A DNA stretch of 64,000 nt from Synanceia verrucosa (taxonomy: Eukaryota > Chordata > Actinopteri > Perciformes > Synanceiidae): contig CM056558.1 of the NCBI GenBank assembly GCA_029721515.1, positions 12,989,240 to 13,053,239 on the forward strand. The letters are read 5' to 3'. The notes beneath the pieces are model-generated. The model worked only from the letters and a program-made list of their open reading frames with translations. It was not told the DNA's origin and searched no databases. Of the stretch, positions 38,824 to 50,885 are shown one piece after another. Both the position numbers and the translations under genes were made by a program. How positions within the stretch are numbered: the first letter of the stretch is position 1; every line of letters starts with the position of its first letter.

Positions 38824-39455
38824 TAAATTAAGATGAAGTTATTGTATTATATTCTGCCCAGAATAACGTCGCCGTCACACCCTTTCCCTCAGTGGCAACG
38901 ATTGTTTTAAACGTTCGTGATAGATACTATTCGAAAAAAACTTCATTCATTGGCGTTACTGTGTGCAAAAGGTAGCGGCAGTACCGCGGAGAGAAACAAT
39001 GTGCTCAACCTCTGACACGTAAACTGCTTCCGGTTGAAAATAAAAATTTACCGATTAGTGATTTGTATACACTTGTATACTAACAATGCTGATATTGGAA
39101 ATAGATGGGTGAAATTTGACTGTTCACTGCTTGCAAAACGATCTTAAAATCTTACACGTTGTAAGCGTTTTATTTATTTGCAGGTGACAAACCAGAGGCG
39201 CCACCTACTGAACTGGAGTATGCAGTAAAGCGTTGTCTTTACGACATTTGCCTCTACTTTCCAGCTTTCATTTCCCAACCGTTTGGTTGCTATGTGTTTT
39301 AGCGTCCTCTCTGTGTACTGTTGCTAGCCAGAGGCTAGCCCATTAATATCAGTGCATACGCCTTGTCCAAAATGGACTGTAAACGTTTCACCTACGGATG
39401 AACACATTGAAACCGATATAAGCCTATTTTCACCATTAAATGCTGTTCGAAAAAG
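38824..39455. promoter_or_regulatory. Head-to-head promoter region of polr2h and armc9
   Basis: polr2h reads leftward from a non-coding exon ending at 38823, and armc9 reads rightward from a non-coding exon that ends at 39455 with donor GTGAGA. The interval has an ETS-like GCTTCCGG (about 39,027), a CCGCGG patch (about 38,983), a CTCF-like GCGCCACCTACTG (39199-39211) and two GTTGCTA half-sites of RFX X-box type (about 39,286 and 39,322). There is no obvious TATA box. X-box control would suit armc9, a ciliary gene; this is inference. Confidence 0.6.
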
Positions 39456-39937
39456 GTGAGAATTATACTAGTTTCCCATCTTAACGTCAGACAACGTTAA
39501 GTGATTAGCTTGTTAGCTAACACTAGCTTGCCACATTTTTGCTAACATTGATGTTGTCGCTGAGGTTGTTGTTGAAGATAGAGAAGAAACGTCGGACTGC
39601 TGTGTTCACGGCATGGTAAACATAGACGTCTGTGTTATTACTGCAGTATTACATCAGAACGCTTGTATTGTACTTTTGTCTGGATTTATACTGAAACGTG
39701 AATACTCTGAAACAGTTAAACGAAAAGCACTTTGTTTTGATTTGTTTTGTTTTGATGAAGTTCTTTGATTCTATCCTCATTTGACCGTTAATGTTACATT
39801 TACTCTCCTATCTGTACAGGCCCTACAGAATGCTTGATGGGAGAACGAACGTTATTTAATGAGAGCGGACGTCTTTGCTGTGAGGGGGTGTTTTAAAGGT
39901 GTTTGCCGCTCACATGAGTTCTGTGGAGGAAGCCAGG

Positions 39938-42900
39938 ATGGGTGACATCTTGGCAACTGAAGCCGATCTTCTTGGGATGATCAAGGAGGTAACATATTTA
40001 AATTTTTAGGATGTAATATGTGCTTGATATTGTATGCTAATATATAGAGTTTTGTCAATGCAATGGTGGTGCAGACTGTTTCATATGGATGACTGATGAT
40101 GACGAATTTCATTCTGCACTGGGTAAGATGGAGTAAATGCCACCTGTGCTTGTTTTGTATCTTTTATAGTACCTTAAGTTTGAGGAATTTGAAGAGACTG
40201 TTCAAGTTTTTGAAAAGGAGTGCAAAACCAAAGGCAAGTTGGTCTCAAAGCCACAGGGAAGTACTCTCAGAGACTCAAAGACTCGTGGCATTCAGGTAAA
40301 ATCTTCTTATTCTTATAACCTTTTTTTCCTTCAAGTGTGTTGATTATTTGTGGAGGTAGCAGCTTGGATGGGCAGGATGTTCTAGTGGACCGACAGTCAA
40401 AACAGACTGTTGTTTTCAGATTTTGTAGAATAATAAGGGGGATTAGCTCAAATGGTAGAGCGCTCGCTTAGCATGCGAGAGGTAGCGGGATCGATGCCCG
40501 CATCCTCCAGAAGCACTTTTATGGGGCGGCAGTAGCTCAGTCTGTAGTGACTTGGGCTGGGAATCGAAGGGTCGCCAGTTCAAGTCCAGGTCGGACCAAA
40601 ATGTGGAGAGTGGACTGGTAGCTGGAGAGGTGCCAGTTCCTCCTCCTGGGCACTGCCGAGGTGCCCTTGAGCAAGGCACCGAACCCCCAACTGCTCGGGG
40701 CGCCTGGATAAGGGGCAGCTCCCTCACTCTGACACCTCTCCTCTAATGCATGTGCATGTGTTTGTTTCATGACTTGTGTGTGTAATGTGCAATTGAAAAA
40801 TATATATATATACTAACAGAGTGAAAAAAAATGTAATTTCCCTCATTGAGGGATTAATAAAGGAATTCTTCTTCTTCTAACACTATTTTTTAACACACTT
40901 GCATTTATGTTTATTCAGACACTTTTGTAGCAAACTCACAGATGTTTGTGTAACAAGTGACCAAAATTATTTTTACAGCTCTTGTAGTTGTGAATATATA
41001 ATTTGGGTGTCATGTCATTTTTGGACAGGAGGCAGAAAAATAGGCCTAGTGATTGTGTTCTCAGTTATTATTGTGTGACGTGTAAATGAAATGATCATTA
41101 AAAACTAGCTAAAATTGTTCTCGCTAATGTATTTTTCCCCAACACTCTTCTTTAAATTTGACTCCAGAGAGACTTCCTTAGCTCTTTCGATGATGGAGAT
41201 CACAAAGTGTTCTTTGAACTGTGGACAGAGCATATTCCCTGTGAGACAAAAGACACAGACAATGAAGTCCAGAGCCTCGAGTTTTACCTTCACATCCACT
41301 TCACCATCTACCCACTGAGGAGGCACCCTGGGAGACACGTATGGCGATACACTTTTTTGTCATCATGCTCTTTTTTTAAAGGAATTACTTTGTTTAGATT
41401 ATCTTCAAACAAAATGCAGTTCTGTCCCCCCCTGCATTTAGGCTGAATCATTATGTGCAAAATGACCACTAAGCTGTGCTACAGACTCAGTGGGTAATCA
41501 GTGATGTTTCTGTCCTCTACAATGTGGCTGTCACTGTGTAGAATTTGGCAGTTTGAGTTTATATACGTATTGCAATGGATGCAACATTAATTTGTAAAAG
41601 CAGCAACTTCCCCAGTTTTCAGTGGCGTCTATAGGCCAAAATACAGAATCTAATTGAAGAGAATGTATATATTCAATTAAGGAAATGTTTTGAATTGACA
41701 TTTTGACAAGTGACTTGAAGTAAATATAAAAACTTGAATTTTTCCTCAGGACCGAGCTGAATTTGAGGATAGGATTTCTCACTTCAAACAGTACCTGGAG
41801 ACTCGGGGAGCAGCACTGAGCCAGACCACAGAGTTCTTGCCGTATTATGCCTTGCCTTTTGTTCCCAACCCTACTATCCACCCCTCCTTCAAAGATCTTT
41901 TCCAGGTGCTCAGCTAATTATGGAACATTATCTAGTTGGTTATTAACTAGCAATTACTTTTGCAACATGCAACATGTTCCTCCTTGAACATAACCGTATT
42001 TTCTACCACCCTACATTTTATATATTTAGGTTTCCTGGATACCACAGTTGAGGGAAAAGCTGGAGTCATTCCTGTCAGTGACATTGAAGCCATCCAACAC
42101 CCCAAGGCTGCTGAATTTATATGTATCCTTTTTATCCTATTTTAGTTTCAATGTCGGTGCTGTTCTCAGTGATGTGATATGAGCAGGAAATCTAACTAAT
42201 CTAACTAATCTAACTAATCTAAATTTCTCTATTACCAATGACAAACTGACACTGCAGCTATGCATCTGTAGTGGAAAATCTGTGTTTAAACAGCACCTGA
42301 CAGCCCTCACAGTCATGACTTACAGAACCGAGTTATAATAAGTAAAAGTTGTGTAGATGCAGCAGATGAGACATAATTGACTTTAATACAATAAATCACC
42401 CAGAGAGGAAACACACAACAAATTATATCATTCACACTTTTGGTTAAGCTACACATTTATATCTCAAATATAAATCCTTTCTGTAAAGATGTGGTCGTTT
42501 CATATCCTGCAAACAAATTCTGTCTGATTTACATTCATACATGGCTGGGTTTGATTACGCCAGAATCTAATCTGACACTAACTGAGCCTATCCTCTTCAG
42601 AGTAGAAGGACAAGTGAAGGATAACAAAAACTGTTGCTTTTGCAGGAAACCCAGAGGCTCAACTTTCCTCCTTTCCCATGAAAACTAAACCATGAAACTA
42701 AACCCTATCCATACTGGCTGGCGATCAAAGCATACAGATTAATATGGCAACCAAAGAAAGTATTGCTTGTACAGTGAGGTTATGTAACAAGTATAATCTT
42801 TCAGGATGCAAACACTTCAACAGCAGACACTTTTGGCAGCTGACGCTACATACCCAAGTGTGCCCATTCACATTAACATGCTTACGTGTATGTAAACGCA

Positions 42901-45900
42901 CTGTACGTCAGCTGTGTTGCCCATGCAAGGGTGTTGGTTCATGGTCCTTATTTAAAAAAATATCTGTCCCTCCCTTTCAAACAAATTAGTGTTGATCCTG
43001 CATCAACATAGATAATAAAAATTAGCCTAATGCATTCCAACAGGATCTGTAACACTACTGTACTGTGTTTGTCTTACGTCTTGTCGAACCAAACATAAGG
43101 ATATCCAGTAGAAATGTTTGACCTGTGTTCAGTTGAGTGCTAGTGTATTCGGTCTTTAACAGGCATCATGCAGAAGGAGGGAGGAAGGAGCACTAAAGGT
43201 AAACATCCCTCTCAGTGTTTCGTAAATATTATACGTGTCCCTCTACAGATACCAACTGCAGACTGTCCAGCGTTTGTCAGTGTCAGTCACTTAATTGCTT
43301 GAGTAGGTGCTGTTATTTTTGACTTTCATTTCACTCTCATACACATGAAATCATGAAACTATACCTGATTATCTTTTTCCCTGTTAAAAGTGTTAAAAGT
43401 GGAGTTTGTAAAGGACAGAGGGTGTCATATCATGTGCCATCTGAGGCAAATTTGTAATTTGTGATATTGAGCTAGAACAGATTTCTGTGAACAGATTTCT
43501 TTCTCCAACCAAAAACACCAATGACAGTTATACTACAACAAATTTTGTCATGTATATCACCTAAATGACTGGCATCATTCACATGTCTAGTTTGTTTACT
43601 CAAATGTTGTCTGTAGTGAAAATGTCAATTTCTTGTGAGTAAGTGACAGTTTAATCTGAAGGGATACGTACTAGAGGAACATTCTGTGTTGCAGTTGATT
43701 GCACTTAATGATTGCTTCATAATAAAGATGGAACCAACTTGTGAAGTATTGACCTAGAGTCTTAATGTGATGTGAGAAAAGAATATATGTTTCTATTCTG
43801 ATAACTTTGATTATGTGTTTATGTGACTGCACAGAGGCCATGCAGCAGTTACAGCTCCAACTTGTTGAATCGGACCGGCGCATCATAAGCTATGTGCGGA
43901 AGTTCAACAAGATGCAGGTCGACTACCACAACCTGATTGGAATCACTGGTGATCTGGTCGACTCATTGGAGGCCAGTGTCAGTGGAAAAATGGTTGGTCA
44001 ACTTGACTGTGAGGCAAACAGACACACACACACACACGAGCTAATGAGCGGTATGTACACAAACACTGGACAGACAAACAAAAAGGGTGTAATCCAGCTG
44101 TTCACAGTTGCATATGCAAACTTTTAAAATAAGAGAAAGCCTATTTATACACATACTAAAACAGACTTAATATAGACACACACTTAACTACAAGATGACA
44201 CGGCTGGCCTCCCTCTACCCACAAAGCTCAAGGGGCCTGCTGTGTTTTTGCAGATCTCCCCTGAGTACCTGCAGAGTGTGTGTGTTCGCCTGTTCAGCAA
44301 CCACATGAGGCAGAGCGTGGTGCAGAGCACTGACTTCACCAGACCTGGCACCGTGAGTGAGAGCACACGGACATCTCTCTCTTCTTTGTTACTCCTTCAC
44401 TTTACAACTTACCTCCTGAAGAATAGCACAAAAAAGGCCCAGAGGAAAGTGGTCTCATGGCATTATATCAGAGATACGTGTCATAGTATGGCAAGGTGAC
44501 ATTGTGTTTGATAAGGATGTTTAAAAGATGTTTTGAAAAGGAAGGGTCATCTGTTTTAATTTGTGCTCATACCCTCTGCATCCTGTACACCATGCAGCCA
44601 GCTTTTAGCAATGTAGTAATCCTACTGTTATATTGGAAATAGACAACTGGATCCTGGTGTTGCCTTAATACACAAACACTTGGGAGGCTTGTTGAATAGC
44701 ATGGCTCAACTCAAGTTCATCCAAATGTAACTCTGAATATAATGGTTAGAATGATCGCATGCAAGGTAGAGTGCAAATATTCATATCCAACAGAGTCTTG
44801 ATGATCACGTTTACTGTCAGTGGCCTTCATTGTGCTGTTGAACTCTGGTTTCCTCCAGTTTTGAACTGAACAACTGCTTTCTGTGTGTTTGTGTTTTTGC
44901 GTGTGTGATGCTTTTGTCCACAAAGGGATATTACTCTATGAGTCCCTATGATGATGGCTATGTAAGTTTCATATGTTTTCATCTTTACGGCCTGTCATTG
45001 CTCACGTCTCCACTTCTCATCTTGCTTGTGCTTCACCATGTCTCTTCTTTCTCCTCCTCCTCTCTGTCTCCTCATGTCTGCCTCTCCTTCCTTTACTATA
45101 GCTGTAAATTTTTTGGCTTGCCTTTGTACTCATCTATATCCCCTGCCATTTTCCTCTGCTTTCTACTAGATTGTCCTGGTTTAAATGGAATTTTGGCCTC
45201 GTTTGTTGTGAGAATGACCTCTTTTGCTGGGTCACTTGTTAAGCCAAACAACAGTGTCTTTCTCAGGGTGTACTTCATCATTAAACTCATTTGTCCTCAA
45301 AGGCCACCCTCATTGTATCTCCTCACCCTGACCCTAACCCTATCCTTATCAGCTGTCAGCCTTTTTTAAAGGTAAATACAGTCACTTTCAATTGACTCCT
45401 TTCTCTAGTTGTTTAACGGTACAGTTTTTGTAAGAATTTAGACAGACTATGACAGGACAAGAATGGCAAACAAAAGGCACTTTGATGTAAAAGCTCTTCT
45501 CTCACGCTCAGGTTGTCAAACAGGGTAGATTAAATTACATATGTCTGAATAGAGGCAACCAACACTTTATATAATTGTGATGGTTCGCCATTAATAGCAA
45601 GCCATTCAGTTAAACATAATGTTAAATAACTTTAAATAATAATGCTGATTCAGATAATTGTCCAGGTCAAGTCTTTAACTGCTGTGTGAAATGAGAAAAA
45701 TCTCCCAACATTTGATCGGTGCTAAATGTTTCCTGAGAGCTGAGAAATCATATTTGCCCTCACATGAGCAACAACTGTTCCGTTTATTGCAACATAACAC
45801 TGCAATTTACCACATTCTTTATGCCTTCAATATTGAAATGGCACAACACTGCTCTTTTTATGCTTCCCTGCTGTGGTTTAGCTTGCTGTGGGGGGAAAAA

Positions 45901-48900
45901 CTGGATTAGCGGTCGCCATCTACTTTGACAATAACATCAACAATAGATGGATTCAGTTGTCCCCACGGTCATAAAAAAGTAAATGGTGAGAAGTGCTAAA
46001 GAGGCATCTCTTATGTAAACTGTGCATTGTCAGAGAATCCAGGTCAAGCCTTTGCTTTGTTTGGACGATTAGCTGAAATCTGAGAGTACACGTGGTCTTA
46101 AAAATCCAAGTTTTATCAAAAATGTAGAAAAGTTTTGTCATAGTCTGTTTTTTGACACCACTGTTTGTACATTCACCATAGGTGTGTGGCTTTCCTGTTA
46201 GTACTGTTAGTAGACACTAGACAGCATCGGATAATAGTATTATCCATAGTAAACGTGTATATGTCTGTCAGGCCTCTAGGGTCCAGACACCCCAGTGTCA
46301 AATGTCTCAAGGAAAAAGTCTCCCTTATACCCTTCAGCATTTGTCAGGGAAACTGAAATGTTTACAGAGAAAGGAATTTGGGAAGGAATCCAGGTATCGA
46401 TGTTCTTCTACACTTCTGTATTTCCTGCTGCACACCAAAGCAAAAATGTGGCCAGACCACCTGATACCTCAGACGACACGGATCACTCTCCTGACCTTCC
46501 ACTGCTCCCGCCATAAGCCTAACCTCCCAGTGTTCAGATTGGATTTCAAGGCTCAAAATTCCCTTTCAGTAGTAAAGAAACACCAATAATTAGTTCTTTC
46601 ACCCTTCCTCCTCACGCCCACCCCACCACCACAATTATAAATCAGTCTGTTCAGTAAGTCTCATTTCCTTCCCTCTAAAACAGCTGCACATAGGCCTACA
46701 GTACAAGCACACTGAGGTGTAACAAATCACACTAACCCATCCATTTATCCTATCCCACTTGTCACTGACTGCATGGGTGATGTTACCAAACAGCACTATA
46801 CTTGTATGTGTGGGGATTCAGCATGTACCACAAGCATGATGTATGCATGAGCAAAAAGAAGCTAATATTTGACATATTTAGACAGTAACCAACTTGATTG
46901 TTGTCAATGGTAAACACTGGTTAGGTAGGAGGACCAGATAATCTGGCTAATAGAACAGATGAACAGTCACATGGACTGGAGGTTTCCGCAATTCAAAGTA
47001 AGAACGTGAGTCTGAAATAACCAAATTCTGATGCTCCTCTGTTTTATTTTGCTGTCTCTCACAGGCATCCTCGATGCTACGAGTATCCATTGCTCCACAG
47101 TAAGTCTGAAATTTGAAGCTGCTGTTCTCTACAAGTTAGATAAATGCCATGATAAAAACATGACTGATTTATTAATCTCCAGGAGAGCCAAGGAGGTACC
47201 GATGCTGCCCTCACTGGACTATGAGAAGCTGAAGACAGACCTGCTCGAAGGCTCAGACAGACTCAAGGCCCTGCTGCTTCAGGCACTACGCTGGGTGAAT
47301 ATTCATATTTGTATACACTGTATATTAGCATTTTACTCTTATATACTATTCAGTGTGTGTTGTTGGGGTTTTATGACTTTTTAAGAGAGGGTTTCAGTTA
47401 CATTTACATTTTTTAGTCTTTTTCAACCAAAGATTGCCTTATTAGCATGCAGTATACTGTATTTGTTTTTGACAAAAAGCTGTTGCAGCCCTATAGTGTC
47501 CTAGTGAGCAGGAGAGAGGTTTCACTTTGATGCTGTACATAGTCATTCACGTTTTGTTTTTTTTTTGTTTTTTAGAGACTGACTCGCTCGCTCCCTGGTG
47601 AACAAAGAGACACAGTGCTTCAGGCCTTTATCAGTAATGATCTGCTGGAGCGCTATAGTGCAAAACAGGTGGGATCATCTCTGCAGCTTTCAGTATACTT
47701 TACATACTTATAATATGAAATTATGGTGATTTTCTTTGTCCCCAATCTATATTTCATGTTACCAATCTGAACCAAAGTACAACATAACTTCTGGTCCATT
47801 GGCTTCACTGCCTAATTAATCCCTGGGCTCTAGTTTCAGACAGGCTTTAGCTGGTGATGTAGCACCTGTGTTGGTTGCACACAGGTTTGTTTCATACCTG
47901 CTGTCAGCGACTTCATGCTTCAAATTATGTGAAGAACATGGTCTGTAGACAGAGTGGAGGTAGCATTAAATCTGTAGTAAAATGTATCTGTCAGAAGCAG
48001 TTCAATCTCAAGATACAGTAATTTATATTTTGTCAATGCCTATTGAAGTTGCCCCTGATTTCTGATATGAATTATTTTAATAATGTTACCACTTTATTAT
48101 AGAATTTGTACAACATGTTCCCAGTCTGAGATTAAGTATCATTCTCTTGAGCAATTTCCCCTTTTTATTTAACAAAGGATCAAATCCAGAAAATGCAGAT
48201 TATATTGCAAATTTCACCCTTTGAAAAGGCTTTCAGAAACCATGTGAAACCATGTCCTTCTTACTTGCTTTATTGTCATTTTGTGGCATGTTAAAGAGGA
48301 GTAAGTGATCCCCACCTCACACCTGAGCTCTTTGTTTATGTACTTACCATAGTGCTCCAAGCCACCCATAAATAACACATAGTTTACTGTTGGAGCCACA
48401 CTGATAGATAACAAACCTGTGTTTGACAATGGCCAAAAAAACATGAATTATATACAGTAAGTTTTCCCAGTGCACTGGCCAGCTTGAAAATTGCAAAAAA
48501 AATGTGCAAATTGGTTTGAAAAAAATGGCAATGACAGAGATGTGTCCAGTTTTATTTACATCAACCATTGATGCTGATGTTACAAAATCTTAGTGTTGAT
48601 GGCAGGAATGACCTGCGGTAGCTCCTTCTTACATGGTGGAAGTCTGAGTCTGCAGCTGAAGGAGACATTGTATTTGCTATAAAATAAATATTATATAAAC
48701 CTTGGCTGACTACCTTTTTAACGATCTTAAAAATTTCAGCAGCAATAGGCTGCCACACTAGGCTAGGCCTTCTCTTATGTTTAAAATTACTGAATGTAAC
48801 GGAAAGCAGCATTTTCTGTTTTCACAGAAGATTTTGCTTCATTCAATGAGATCGAAGAACGAGATTGTCCGCCAATATATGGCTTGCCTCATCAATGCAT

Positions 48901-50850
48901 TTGCTTCCCTTGCAGAGGGTAAGTGCTCAAGCATCATTATTTCTTTATAATATGAGTCATCGCCTGACTGGATGCATTTGTACATATAGATTCACGGAAG
49001 ACCTCAGTGGCTTTCATAAAACTTTCAATTCAGGTTTGAAACCGCTAATGAACCTCCGCCGCGGCAACTTTGAAGGACATTTTGTCAGTAGGAAAAGTTG
49101 TAAAGACAAATACTATTTGTGCTGACACAAATTACTTTCTGTTATGCGGCCACATTATTTTCTAGTAGATTAATTAGTTAAGAGTCAATCTCAACAAAAT
49201 GGAAAAGTGGTCAAATGTATCTAGAACTGGAGGGGAACATAACTTAAAAAAATAATTAAAAAAAAATAATAAAAAAAAGCTTTAAGGCCTTAAATACTCA
49301 GAAAATATGTACACTTATTTGTGAATTTCTTGGAACTAATAATAAGTGTGGTAATATTTTTGCAGCAGGTTTACCCATCATAGTTGAGTCTAGTCAGCTT
49401 TGCTTTTGCTCATAATTCTGTTGTATTGTGTTATCTCTTGCCCTTTGATCTGAGTCTCATGTTGCGTTCACAGGTCGAGTATACCTCTCCCAAATCCCCA
49501 TCCTTCTGAAACTTCTGACAGAGGCACTCAGGACGGAGGAAAAAGACTCCCTGACTAGAGAGACTGTGCTTGTGGCCCTGCAGAAGCTCAGTCTCAGGTA
49601 TTTTTTTGTGTTGAGGAACACAAATGTTTTTACTCAAGTTACTTTTAATCCATCATTTATCATCGTGTCTTGGTAGGAGGAGCCAGCAGACCGCCATGAT
49701 AGCAGACGATCTGATTAGCTGGCTGGTGGATGAGCTGCAGGACTCTGACTGCCTGAGCGACTACACCCTGGAGTACTCTGCTGCTCTGCTCATGAACCTG
49801 TGTCTGCGAACAAAGGGTAAAGGCGAGGCACGGGCAGATATAGAGCAGAGACACAGCTGAATTTCCTTAGAATACCCTAACTCTCTTGAAAATAAAGTGG
49901 ATATTTTCCTCATGAGGCATTTGATTGGGACAAAATCTAGCAAATTTACTAAATATATGTACTGAAAAACGTAAACCAGGCCAACGAGCAGGTAAAGAAC
50001 AAGAAAATGAACATTTATTAATAAAGCGTGAACTCTGGCAATTCCATAAAACCACATTTAAACTGAATCCAAAGCTGTCAACTTCACATCCCAGTCTACA
50101 GTAACTATGAGTACAGTACAGTATTCATCCAAACCAATGAGAGCACCAACTATTATAGAAAACCAGGCATAACAACAAAATTCCACCAACTCATAAAACA
50201 AATCTTGCATCATTTATACACGTTACTGGATAATGTAACATACACTGAAACACTGGACTTAAATACACATTAGGGTAACACAAAAACCCTGTTAGTGTTG
50301 GGGAACAGGGTCTAGTGGAAATATTGAAAGGGAGATGTGCAACTCGTTTAACTGTGCATATCTAGCTGGTCCTGCAATACGGTATCAAGGGATTCTTGAG
50401 GTGCGACCAAGAAACATATGGAGAGTAATTTTATCTTTTAATAGTCCACTATGTCAGTGTAAATTAGTGTTGTCTATTTTAATGTTTAACTTCTTGTTAG
50501 CTGATAATATTATCTTCTAAACATGGGTGCTGAGCAGTGCACTGTCCTTGTTACTTATTTCCTCTTCCATCTTATTTACATTGTATCTTTGTTCATATCA
50601 TAACCCTTGTATACCATCAACAAAGATACTGTCCTCTTTCTCTCTACTTCTTTCATTTTTCACTCAGTTGCCTGAGGGGCAACAGTGCAGTGCTGCACTG
50701 CGTTAAAATAAAACACTAAGCAAATTTTCAAAAAAGAAATGACTGTGCTGGAGGGAATCATTAACCATTAATCTGTATGAGAGAGCATTCTATCTTAAAA
50801 CAAACAAAAAATGTCACATTGTAGGGTAAAAGAATTTTGGGTTGTTGTAT

Positions 50851-50885
<35 letters not shown>

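Larger units (their letters stand above)
39820..44352 (+). other. armc9 exon map, first part
   Basis: Exons: 39820-39988 (start codon at 39938), 40170-40295, 41168-41338, 41750-41905, 42030-42122, 43174-43198, 43835-43992, 44254-44352. The 25-nt exon at 43174 is set by phase: its acceptor is the CATGCAG, giving KEGGRSTK, which parallels human KENGQSNK; the AG at 43162 would break the frame. The donor at 43993 (GTTGGT) is weaker than the rest. Confidence 0.9.

Noticed and set aside
43162..43173. Alternative acceptor ACAG|GCATCATGCAG for the 25-nt armc9 exon
   Set aside because: It adds 11 nt and breaks the frame; the acceptor at 43173 restores phase and matches human residues.
44905..45369. 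154-codon plus-strand frame in an armc9 intron
   Set aside because: Overlaps the candidate microexon but runs on through a pyrimidine-rich intron; no domain and no splice sites at its far end.
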